From JOPF136 sp963773835 (GTDB taxonomy: Bacteria > Acidobacteriota > Terriglobia > Acidiferrales > UBA7541), in contig CAVZCQ010000004.1 of NCBI GenBank assembly GCA_963773835.1, forward strand, positions 1,302,001 to 1,366,000: a DNA stretch of 64,000 nucleotides, given 5' to 3'. How positions within the stretch are numbered: position 1 is the first letter of the stretch; each line of letters begins with the position of its first letter. The position numbers were made by a program, and so were the translations under genes. Of this stretch, positions 33,275-41,138 are shown piece after piece. The notes under the pieces were generated by a model. The model had not been told where the DNA came from and searched no databases. It saw only the letters and a program-made list of their open reading frames with translations.

Positions 33275-36200
33275 CTAATTTGCGAGCAGGGGCTTCAGGT
33301 TTGCCTTCTCGAGCCTGGGATTGAGTTCCATGCGGACCTCGTCCAGCAGGAGGTTCCATTGCGCCAGAGCATCGTTGCGGGCCGAATGCCAGCGCTGGGC
33401 GGCAGCGGTTAGATCGAGCGAGGGAGCGACGTCCGCGCTTTCCGCGACGGCAAACAAACCCGAGAGAGCAGCGACGACGCGGCGGAGAGATTCATGCTGC
33501 TGGTCCGGAAGAGCCGGTTCGAGGAACTCGAAGGCTTCGGAGGACTCGTGGCCAGCAGCCAGATCGATCTTTCTGTCGATGTCATCGAGCGCGGCGAGAA
33601 TTCCGGCGTTGGCGGCTGCGGCATCCCGCTTGCGTTCTTCAATCTGCTTTCGGAGCCCGGCGGCCTGCCGGAGGGCTTTGGCTGCGTCACCCAAATCGTT
33701 GCCGAGCTGGGAGGCCAGGGCCAACTGGCGCTGGAGGGCTTCCGGAGAGGCTTTGGAGCGCGGGTCCGTCTTGACGGTTAGAGACTGGGTTCTGGATTTT
33801 CCATTGGTGGTCAGCTTCACGGTATAGGGGCCAGGGAGGATCCAGGGGCCTCCGGAGACGCGATAGGAGCGGCGCAGGCCTTCAGGCAATGCATAGCGCA
33901 AATCCCAGACAAAGCGATGCATGCCCGGTTCCGGCGAGAGGGGCGGGGGGACAGGCACCCAATTCATGGTGTAGGGGACGGAATTGGGGTCGGTTGTGGG
34001 CAATTTGTCGTCGCTCGAGAAACGCCGCACCAATTTGCCAGCGGAATCGAAGATATCCAGTTGAACCGGAGAGGAGGATTTCTCCTTCAGGTAGTAATCC
34101 AACGGCGCGCCATCCGGCGGATTTGCGAAGGTGGGTTCATCGACCGGCACGGGCGTGGCTTCATCCGAGCCGGGCCGGACACGGTAGGCGGTGGCGGGAG
34201 CGAAGAGCCACGCATCGCTTGCTTCCACGTGGGAATCCATCTGACGGAACGGAGTCAAATCGTCCAGGATCCAGAAGGCGCGGCCGAACGTAGCAATCAC
34301 CAGATCATCGGCGTGAACGACGAGGTCGCGCACCGAAGTAGTGGGCAGATTCAACTGGAGAGATTGCCAGTTTTCGCCGTCGTCGAAGGAGATGTACATA
34401 CCGGATTCCGTGCAGGCATAGAGCAGGCCTTTCCGCACGGGGTCTTCGCGCACACAGTTCAGGAAGCTGCCGTCCGGAATGCCGCGCGAGATGCGCTGCC
34501 AACTGCGGCCAAAATCGCGGGTGCGGTAGAGATAGGGGTTCGTGTCTTCGAGCCTGTGGCGATCCACTGCGGCGTAGGCGGTCGAGGCATCGAAATGGGA
34601 GGCTTCGATGAGGGTGACCTTGCTCCACGGGGTGATTTCAGGAGGAGTGACGTCCTTCCAGGATTTCCCTTCGTCCTGGGTCAGATGAATCAGGCCGTCG
34701 TCGGTTCCCGCCCAGATTTCTCCGGCACGCACGTAGGACGGAGCGATGGTGTAGACGACGCCGCGGCGCTTTGACGGCGGAGCGTCTGCCGCGGTGGCCG
34801 GGTCGAGACTGGCGGGGACGCCGGGATCTTCGCGCGTCAGATCCGGGCTAATTTGCTGCCACGAACTGCCGCCGTCCGAGGTGCGGAACAGGATTTGCGA
34901 GCCGAAATAGATGACGCGGGGATCGAGGGGCGAAAAGACGAGCGGGAGGGTCCACGCGCGGCGGAAGCTGCCGGGATGCGCGAGCACCGGCGGCATGGAC
35001 TGAATTTGTTCGTTTTCCAAATCCTGGCGGTCCACGGTGCCGCCGAAAACCACACCGGGATTGAGAGGATCCGGTGCGATGTAGCCGTTTTCGTCTCCCG
35101 CTTCGATTGGGCGCCAGTCATGGGAGTTGAGCGAGCGGTACCGGCTGCGGCTGGGAGTGGCTGCGGCGCCGCTATCCTGCTCGGCTCCGTAAACCCAGTA
35201 GGGGAAGCGGTTGTCGGTGGCGACGTGATAGAACTGGCCGATGGGCTGGTTGTACCAGGAGCTCCAAGTCAGGCCGCCATTGCGAGTGACGAGGGCGCCC
35301 TGGTCGCAGCTCAGAACCATTCGCAGGGGCTCGTCCGGATCGATCCACAGTTGGTGGTAATCGTCGCCGCCGGGAGCGCCTTTCCAGGCGTAGAAGGTCG
35401 CGCCGCCGTCCTGGGATTTGTAGGCAGCCGTGTTCATCACATAGACCGTGTCCGGATCCTTGGGATCTACGGTGACGCCGCCGAAATACCAGCCGCGCTC
35501 CCATATTCGCCGGTCGTTCGAAACGCGCTTCCAGTTGTGCCCGGAGTCGTCGGAGCGGTAGAGGCCGCCGTCTTTGGCATCGACGATGAGGAAAATGCGC
35601 TGCGGATGGCTGGGGGCAAAGGCAATTCCGATGCGGCCGAGTCCTTCGGTGGGAAGACCGTTGCCGGAGATTTGTTCCCAGTGGCCGCCGGCGTCGGTGG
35701 AACGGTAGAGCCCGGTGCCGGGCCCATTGGAAGGCGGGTAGATGCTCCACGGGGGACGGCGGGTCTGCCAGAGGGCGGCCCAAATGGTTTGCTGGTTTCC
35801 GGGCTCGAAGGCGAGGTCGATGGCGCCGGTGTTTTCATCTTTGAAGAGGATGCGCTGCCAGGTCTTGCCGCCATCGCCGGAGCGAAAAACGCCGCGCTCC
35901 GCGTTGGGGCCGTAGGCATGTCCGAGGGCGGCGACCCAAACGCGGTCGGGGTCGCTGGAGTCGACGAGAATGCGGGCGATCTGTCGCGAATCCGTCAGAC
36001 CGATGCGGGTCCAGTTCTTTCCGCCATCGGTGGATTTGTACATGCCATTGCCGGTGGAGATAGAAGAGCGCATGTCCGCTTCGCCGGAGCCGACGTAAAT
36101 GACATTTGGATTCGAGGGGGCAACGGCGATGGCGCCGATGGAGGCCACCGGCTGCGAATCGAAAATGGGGTTCCAGGTCCGGCCTGCGTCGGTCGTCTTC

Positions 36201-36439
36201 CACACGCCGCCGCCGACGGAGCCGAAGTAGTAGAGTTCGGGCTCGCCGCGCACACCGGTGACGGGCAGGACGCGACCGCCGCGGGGCGGACCGATGGAGC
36301 GCCAGCGAAGCGCCGCGAAAAACTTGGGATCGAAGGGATGCGCATCCTGGGGCGGCGCACTGGTCCGGGCCGCCAGCCCCACAACAGAAGCCACGGCCAG
36401 AGAGGCGATCAGCCCGGCTGCGCGGCACCAACGCTCCAT
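33275..36439 (-). CDS. Exported VPS10/BNR-repeat beta-propeller protein (sortilin-like)
   Basis: The 1054-residue protein has a signal peptide (LIASLAVASVVGLAA) and then the LRWRSIGPPRGGRVLPVTGV opening typical of secreted bacterial propellers annotated as glycosyl hydrolase or VPS10. At least nine Asp-box repeats of the form S-x-D-x-G-x-x-W occur (for example STDGGKNW, SGDGGKTW, TSDGGSSW). The final 300 residues form a beta-rich domain and a helical tail. No glycosidase catalytic residues are apparent, so a binding or peptidase-accessory role is as likely as catalysis. AGGAGGAAGGA fixes ATG 36439. Confidence 0.9.
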   Translation of the reverse strand: MERWCRAAGLIASLAVASVVGLAARTSAPPQDAHPFDPKFFAALRWRSIGPPRGGRVLPVTGVRGEPELYYFGSVGGGVWKTTDAGRTWNPIFDSQPVASIGAIAVAPSNPNVIYVGSGEADMRSSISTGNGMYKSTDGGKNWTRIGLTDSRQIARILVDSSDPDRVWVAALGHAYGPNAERGVFRSGDGGKTWQRILFKDENTGAIDLAFEPGNQQTIWAALWQTRRPPWSIYPPSNGPGTGLYRSTDAGGHWEQISGNGLPTEGLGRIGIAFAPSHPQRIFLIVDAKDGGLYRSDDSGHNWKRVSNDRRIWERGWYFGGVTVDPKDPDTVYVMNTAAYKSQDGGATFYAWKGAPGGDDYHQLWIDPDEPLRMVLSCDQGALVTRNGGLTWSSWYNQPIGQFYHVATDNRFPYWVYGAEQDSGAAATPSRSRYRSLNSHDWRPIEAGDENGYIAPDPLNPGVVFGGTVDRQDLENEQIQSMPPVLAHPGSFRRAWTLPLVFSPLDPRVIYFGSQILFRTSDGGSSWQQISPDLTREDPGVPASLDPATAADAPPSKRRGVVYTIAPSYVRAGEIWAGTDDGLIHLTQDEGKSWKDVTPPEITPWSKVTLIEASHFDASTAYAAVDRHRLEDTNPYLYRTRDFGRSWQRISRGIPDGSFLNCVREDPVRKGLLYACTESGMYISFDDGENWQSLQLNLPTTSVRDLVVHADDLVIATFGRAFWILDDLTPFRQMDSHVEASDAWLFAPATAYRVRPGSDEATPVPVDEPTFANPPDGAPLDYYLKEKSSSPVQLDIFDSAGKLVRRFSSDDKLPTTDPNSVPYTMNWVPVPPPLSPEPGMHRFVWDLRYALPEGLRRSYRVSGGPWILPGPYTVKLTTNGKSRTQSLTVKTDPRSKASPEALQRQLALASQLGNDLGDAAKALRQAAGLRKQIEERKRDAAAANAGILAALDDIDRKIDLAAGHESSEAFEFLEPALPDQQHESLRRVVAALSGLFAVAESADVAPSLDLTAAAQRWHSARNDALAQWNLLLDEVRMELNPRLEKANLKPLLAN

Positions 36440-36487
36440 TCCTTCCTCCTGGAAACGCAATTCACGCAAACCATTTGAAGACCCGCG

Positions 36488-36516
36488 AGTATATATCAGC
36501 GGCGGGCGAGGAATAA
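36488..36516 (-). promoter_or_regulatory. Possible promoter of the VPS10-like gene
   Basis: Reading leftwards, TTATTC then 17 nt then TATACT (36493-36488), about 49 nt ahead of the start codon. The -10 is good, the -35 weak. Confidence 0.4.
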
Positions 36517-36581
36517 TCGGAGCGGGGCCGCATTGCGGGAATCGAGGATCGGCTCGCCGGCGGAGCGCTGCGGCGGCTCGT

Positions 36582-36610
36582 TTGACATCACCGGCGGCGT
36601 GCTGGATGCT
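36582..36610 (+). promoter_or_regulatory. Possible promoter of the phosphofructokinase gene
   Basis: A consensus TTGACA (36582-36587) is followed after 17 nt by GATGCT (36605-36610), 31 nt before ATG 36642. The leader contains GGAGGCGAG. Confidence 0.45.
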
Positions 36611-36641
36611 AGGCGCGAGCAGGTTGGAGGCGAGACAACGG

Positions 36642-37817
36642 ATGAAAGGCGGAGGCAGAATCGGAATACTGACGGGCGGCGGGGACGTGCCGGGCCTGAA
36701 CTCGGTGATCAAATCGGTGGTGTATCGCGCGAGCGAGATGGGCCAGTCGGTGATCGGGATCCGCCGCGGATGGGAAGGGCTGACGCATCTCGACCCTTCG
36801 CAGGAAATCGACGCGCGGTACCTGCGGCCGCTGACGCGGGAAAGCACGCGGGCGATCGACCGGAGCGGGGGCACAGTGTTGCACACCTCGCGGACAAATC
36901 CGCTGAGGATCAAAAAGGGCAACCTGCCGGCGCACGTTCCGCCGGGAGAACTGGAAAAGCTTTCCCGCGACGGGAATACGTTTGATTTCACGCCGGTGGT
37001 GCTGCGAAATCTGGAACGGCTGGGAATCGGGCGGCTGGTGGTGATCGGCGGCGACGACACGCTGGGGTTTGCCACGACGCTGCACATCGCGGGCTTTCCG
37101 CTGATCGCGATCCCGAAGACGATGGACAACGACGTGCGGGGGACGGAATACTGCGTGGGATTTTCGACGGCGATTACGCGCGCGAAGGAGCTGGTGACGA
37201 GGCAGCGGACCACGCTGGGTTCGCACGAGCGCATAGGGATCTTCCGCATCTTCGGCCGGGACGCCGGATTCACGGCGCTGTACACGGCGTACGTGACTTC
37301 GGCGCGGTGCGTGATTCCGGAATACCCCTTCGATCTCGACTTGCTGACGAGACTGCTGGTGGAAGACAAACGGAATAATCCGAGCAACTATGCGTTCGTG
37401 ATCGCTTCGGAAGGGGCGGTGTGGACGGGACAGAAGGTGGCGGATTTCGGGGAGGCGGACGCCTACGGGCACCGGAAGAAGGTGGACATCGGGCACGCGC
37501 TCGCGGAGATTCTACGGGAGCGGACGGGCGAGGAAACGATGACGAGCGATTTGACCTACGACCTGCGGAGCGGGGATCCGGACGCGGTGGATCAGGTGGT
37601 GGCGACGACGTTTGCGAATCTGGCGCTGGACCTGATCGGGGCAAACGTGGCGGGGCAAATGGTGGCGGTGCGCGAAGGGCGATACGCGCACGCGCCGCTG
37701 CCGGATCCGGCGCTGGGGCCGCGCACGGTGGACGTGGAAAAGCTGTACAACACGGAGCGCTACCGGCCGCATTACACGGGGAAACTGGGCGATCCGCTGT
37801 TCCTGATTTCCGCGTGA
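36642..37817 (+). CDS. 6-phosphofructokinase with pyrophosphate-type active site
   Basis: This 391-residue PFK-A family protein phosphorylates fructose 6-phosphate. TGGGDVPGLN begins the phosphoryl-donor site. GGDDT at 136-140 has Asp where ATP enzymes have Gly (GGDGS), and PKTMDND at 158-164 has Lys where ATP enzymes have Gly. This Asp/Lys pair is the known signature of pyrophosphate-dependent enzymes, which run glycolysis reversibly without ATP. DFTPVVLRNLERLGIGRLVV and IFRIFGRDAGFTA are otherwise standard. It is monocistronic and divergent from the VPS10-like gene. Confidence 0.92.
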   Translation: MKGGGRIGILTGGGDVPGLNSVIKSVVYRASEMGQSVIGIRRGWEGLTHLDPSQEIDARYLRPLTRESTRAIDRSGGTVLHTSRTNPLRIKKGNLPAHVPPGELEKLSRDGNTFDFTPVVLRNLERLGIGRLVVIGGDDTLGFATTLHIAGFPLIAIPKTMDNDVRGTEYCVGFSTAITRAKELVTRQRTTLGSHERIGIFRIFGRDAGFTALYTAYVTSARCVIPEYPFDLDLLTRLLVEDKRNNPSNYAFVIASEGAVWTGQKVADFGEADAYGHRKKVDIGHALAEILRERTGEETMTSDLTYDLRSGDPDAVDQVVATTFANLALDLIGANVAGQMVAVREGRYAHAPLPDPALGPRTVDVEKLYNTERYRPHYTGKLGDPLFLISA

Positions 37818-37838
37818 GAAACGCGGAACGGGAAAGCA

Positions 37839-39548
37839 TCAGGCGAGCCGCCTTCCTGCGCGCACCAGGCGGGGAATCAAAATCAGAACCGCGCCGTAGA
37901 TGAGAAGAGAGGCGGCCAGGGACTGCGTGCTGCCGATGCGGAAATCTTCGAAGAAGAGTTTCAGGCTCCCCAGAACGGCAGCGGAATAGGCCAACCAGAC
38001 GAACTCGAGGCGGTTCCACCGCGCGCCGACGAAAGCGAGCAGGAGCGCGGCCCCACAGGTCACCACGGTGCGAATGACGGCCAACTGGGGGAGCGCCGGG
38101 GCCGGGCCGAGTGCGATGAGCCAGACGAGCAGGGCAACGGCGAGGGCGGCGAGGGCCAAGACCGCCAAAACCGCGGGTAAGAGCCGCAGGAGCCGTTCGC
38201 CGCGGCGCTCGCCGGAATAGCGCGAGACCATGGCGGTGCAGAGAAAAGCAGTTGCGGCAGCCACGACGGAGAGCGTTCCGGGCGGGGGAGGATACGCTCC
38301 GGCGAGGGCGCGGCCGGCGAACTCGAGCAGACCAGAGGCGAAGACGGCGCCGCTCAGATAAACGACACCGTGTAGATCGAGGGCGGGACTGTGGGCGCGG
38401 ACGCCCAGTCCCGTTGCGACCACCGCGGCAAGGCACAGCCAAATCACCAGCGGCGGCGCGGGAAGGGCAAAAAAACTTCCCGCCGTGACGAAGATAACTC
38501 CCCAGACGGAGTAGAAGCGGAAGTTGCGGAGCTCGCGATGCCGTGCGCGCAGGCTGAACGCGGCAAAATAAGACGCGGCTCCGAGGAGAAGGCAGGAAAT
38601 TCCGAGCGCGCGCAGGCCCGCCCCGCCGGTGATCCGAAGCACGGCCCAACTGACCAGCAGAACGACGGTGGCGAACTGCGTGGTCTCAAAGGCCGAGAGC
38701 TTCAGCCGAGAAATCAGGGAACGGAAGGCCAGGCCGGCCATGTTTACGGCGAAGAGAGCGCCAACGAGAGCGAGCATGACACCGGCGCCGGCGGGGTGGT
38801 ACTCCTGGGGGACGGCGCGAGAGTCGCCGAGGATGAGGACCAAAATGAGCGCCGCGGAGTCGGCCGACAGAGCGATGACGAGACGCAGGGCCGGCCAACG
38901 GCTCTGGCAGGCCGCAAATTCGCCGAGCAGCGCCGTGAAAAGAATCGCCGAAGTGAAGGGGACGGGATCGCGTGCGGCCACCATGAGGATGAAGGCGGTG
39001 ACGACTGCGGTGAGTATTCCCACCCAGACGATGGGAGAAAGATTGGAGCGCCAGGCGAGGGCCAGGGACAGAAGCGCGAAAGCGGCGAGGATCGCCGCGG
39101 TCACGGGCGGCTCGAGAATCCGGAAGCGCACAGTGGTCTCCCAGAGCATGGGGGAAAGGATGAGGGCCGAGGTGATGGCGTAGGAATAGCGGGCGAGCCT
39201 GGATTGCGCGCGAGGCCACGCGGCCCACACCAGCCAACCGGCGGCGTAAACCAGGGCGAGAGCCACGGTAATGCCATGAGGAAGCGTCCGGGACTCCGCG
39301 GCGGCGCGGAGAAGATAGGCGCCGGCAATTCCGAGGACGGCCCGGCCGAAAACCGAAAATACATTCGATTGGAGCTGCGCCGAGGGTACTTCGCCAGGAG
39401 CAAGATGGACGGTGGCCGGAGCCGCGGGCGATTCGGAAAGAGGCGAGAATAATTGGCGGGAATTCTCGAGGGCGGAAAGGCGGCGTTCCAACTGCTCCAC
39501 GCGAGCGCTGAGCTCTGCCAGAAGGGATGAAACGTCTTCGGGAGGCAT
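37839..39548 (-). CDS. Large polytopic membrane protein, DUF2339-like
   Basis: The 569-residue protein opens with an N-terminal coiled coil containing a short leucine heptad (LLAELSARVEQLERRLSALE) and a Pro/Ala linker. About 15 hydrophobic helices follow with few charged residues (for example VFSVFGRAVLGIAGAYLLRAA). Layout matches DUF2339-type membrane proteins, but the match is by organisation, not by a motif I can prove. GAGGTGGAC precedes ATG 39548. It converges with the phosphofructokinase gene (21 nt gap). Function unknown. Confidence 0.7.
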   Translation of the reverse strand: MPPEDVSSLLAELSARVEQLERRLSALENSRQLFSPLSESPAAPATVHLAPGEVPSAQLQSNVFSVFGRAVLGIAGAYLLRAAAESRTLPHGITVALALVYAAGWLVWAAWPRAQSRLARYSYAITSALILSPMLWETTVRFRILEPPVTAAILAAFALLSLALAWRSNLSPIVWVGILTAVVTAFILMVAARDPVPFTSAILFTALLGEFAACQSRWPALRLVIALSADSAALILVLILGDSRAVPQEYHPAGAGVMLALVGALFAVNMAGLAFRSLISRLKLSAFETTQFATVVLLVSWAVLRITGGAGLRALGISCLLLGAASYFAAFSLRARHRELRNFRFYSVWGVIFVTAGSFFALPAPPLVIWLCLAAVVATGLGVRAHSPALDLHGVVYLSGAVFASGLLEFAGRALAGAYPPPPGTLSVVAAATAFLCTAMVSRYSGERRGERLLRLLPAVLAVLALAALAVALLVWLIALGPAPALPQLAVIRTVVTCGAALLLAFVGARWNRLEFVWLAYSAAVLGSLKLFFEDFRIGSTQSLAASLLIYGAVLILIPRLVRAGRRLA

Positions 39549-39861
39549 GAGCGTCCACCTCGATCCGATGCCGCTGCGATCCACGGCCTGGGCTTCGCAG
39601 TTTACGCCTGTAGGCTTTCCCTCGTTCTACCCGGCGATGAAATCGGGATGGCGACTCTCGCGAGAACAGTGCGCCGCGTGAACCCGCAAGGAAACGCTAC
39701 CCCATGGCTCCGGGCCATTCCCAGGAGCATGAAACATTAACCGGATACACGTCAATTGAGACGGCGGCCATGACGGATGTCACGGGAGGATGTGAGGAAC
39801 ATCACGCGCGAATCCGCCGGGCGTGCGGCATGGGGTTGCCATGGCAGCAGGAGGCGAACAT
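39549..39861. other. Intergenic region without recognisable gene
   Basis: This lies between two leftward genes. It holds the unseen promoter of the DUF2339-like gene and the 3' end region of the MBL-fold gene. I see no repeat, terminator or conserved element in it. Confidence 0.4.
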
Positions 39862-40791
39862 TTATCTAAGAGGGAAGCAGTCGAGGTCGTTTGCGAAAGT
39901 CAAAGGACCGGAATAGCGCTTCCTGATCTCGGCCTCGGTTTGAGGCTCCTTGCCCAGTGTGCGCAGCATGCGGTGGGACAAAACGAGGCTTTTGACATGG
40001 GCGTCGGCGGCGATCTGGCCGATTACGGACGGGGGCATGTGGAGACGACGCTCGAGTCCGACGGCGCCTTCCGGGACGGCGTTATGCGCGATGAAGAGAT
40101 CGGCGTTCGCCGCAAGCCGCGGAAGTCCTTCGCCTTCGCCATTGGTATCGCCGCTGAAGACGATCACTTTGCCGGCAAGTTCGACTCGCCAGGCCAATGC
40201 GGGAACGGCACCGTGAATCACGCGCACGGCAGATATGGAAAGATCTCCGTCGCGAAAAACTGGGACGGGCGATGCGCCCGACGCCACGTTGTAAAGCAGC
40301 ATCTTGTAACTGCTCTTTTCTCCGGGCACGAGCAGCTCGCTGAGATAACGATAGACGCCGTGCTTTTGGCCGAAGAAATCGGGGACAAATTCAGTGGTTG
40401 CGGGCATGAAGTCGTTCCCGGGCGGACCGTAGATGGGCAGGGGACGATTGCGATCCTCGAACCAGGAGGATTTGATGAGCGCGGGAAAGTCAGCGCTGTG
40501 GTCGATATGAAAGTGAGTGAACAAAATCACATCGAGCTGGGACACTTGCGCGCCGCTCTGGCCAAATCGAAGAGCGCTGCCTCCTCCGGCATCCACGAGG
40601 ACGCGCGCGCGGCCATCCTGCCAGACGAGATAGCTGCTGGAGGCGCGTTTATCCTGCAGCTCGGGCCCTCCCGAGCCGAGCACCTGGGCGGCAACTCCCT
40701 GAGAACCGCAGGATTGGGCGGCGGCCGGGGGCAGCAAGGGGGGACTCAATAGAAGGCAGAGGAAAGAAACAGGACAGAGGGAACGCAACAA
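39862..40791 (-). CDS. Exported MBL-fold metallo-hydrolase (RNase Z-like branch)
   Basis: The 309-residue protein has a signal peptide (LLRSLCPVSFLCLLLSPPLL), then VLGSGGPELQDKRASSSYLV and the zinc motif THFHIDHSAD (H-x-H-x-D-H). A second metal region contains VIHGAVPALAW and VFSGDT, and a late LVLSHRM supplies a further His. The fold is that of arylsulfatase/RNase Z-type hydrolases, but export argues against tRNA processing. No ATG lies near the signal peptide. A TTG pair at 40786-40791 follows AGGTTGGA and is the best start. The frame runs open through the upstream repeat element, which should not be read as coding. Confidence 0.8.
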   Translation of the reverse strand: MLRSLCPVSFLCLLLSPPLLPPAAAQSCGSQGVAAQVLGSGGPELQDKRASSSYLVWQDGRARVLVDAGGGSALRFGQSGAQVSQLDVILFTHFHIDHSADFPALIKSSWFEDRNRPLPIYGPPGNDFMPATTEFVPDFFGQKHGVYRYLSELLVPGEKSSYKMLLYNVASGASPVPVFRDGDLSISAVRVIHGAVPALAWRVELAGKVIVFSGDTNGEGEGLPRLAANADLFIAHNAVPEGAVGLERRLHMPPSVIGQIAADAHVKSLVLSHRMLRTLGKEPQTEAEIRKRYSGPLTFANDLDCFPLR

Positions 40792-40805
40792 GCGAGTCCA
40801 ACCTG

Positions 40806-40918
40806 TCTCATAAATGATGCTGTTACCCCGACCACGGACCTCAGGGGCTGAAGCCCCCGATTTACAGGCGTTTTTCGGCACGGCTAAAGCCGTGCCCTGA
40901 CGTGAACCATTTATGAGA
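40806..40918. repeat. 113-bp element with 11-bp terminal inverted repeats and two internal hairpins (MITE/REP-like)
   Basis: TCTCATAAATG at 40806-40816 and CATTTATGAGA at 40908-40918 are perfect inverted repeats bounding the element. Inside lie GGGGCT-GA-AGCCCC (40844-40857) and GGCACGGC-TAAA-GCCGTGCC (40877-40896). It inserts between the MBL-fold gene and the unknown exported gene. The inner hairpin resembles the other GGCACG palindromes of this window. No target duplication was found by eye. Confidence 0.75.
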
Positions 40919-41138
40919 TGGCTTCTCCTAGTTCGTTGCGAGCTCATTCTAACCTCCGCGCCATGCTCTCCAAGGTTACATGAGTTTATGTGGAACGAAT
41001 GCATCCGGCATGCTGCGTGCGTATCGTGGCGAGCGCGAGTTGATGCGAGCAGCACTATTCCGGCGGTCAACGGTATTTTGATGGCAGAAAGGGGCCGGGG
41101 AGACTATCCTGTGCCGTCCGCAGGAGGGGTGAAGAGAG
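40919..41138. other. Leader region of the pilin-like fusion gene
   Basis: No gene is supported. It carries CAGGAGGGGTG immediately before ATG 41139. Together with 40792-40918 it makes a 347-nt gap whose other content is the repeat element. Confidence 0.4.

Noticed and set aside
30598..33278. Two long overlapping plus-strand frames (435 and 512 codons)
   Set aside because: Shadows of the DmpA-like peptidase and aminotransferase; the minus strand shows all family motifs.
34853..36478. 541-codon plus-strand frame
   Set aside because: Antisense to the Asp-box propeller gene; no recognisable content.
36440..37387. Upstream extension of the VPS10-like frame to 1370 codons
   Set aside because: The extension is antisense to the phosphofructokinase gene; the ribosome site and signal peptide place the start at 36439.
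40792..41070. Upstream extension of the MBL-fold frame
   Set aside because: It would translate the inverted-repeat element and put residues ahead of a normal signal peptide.
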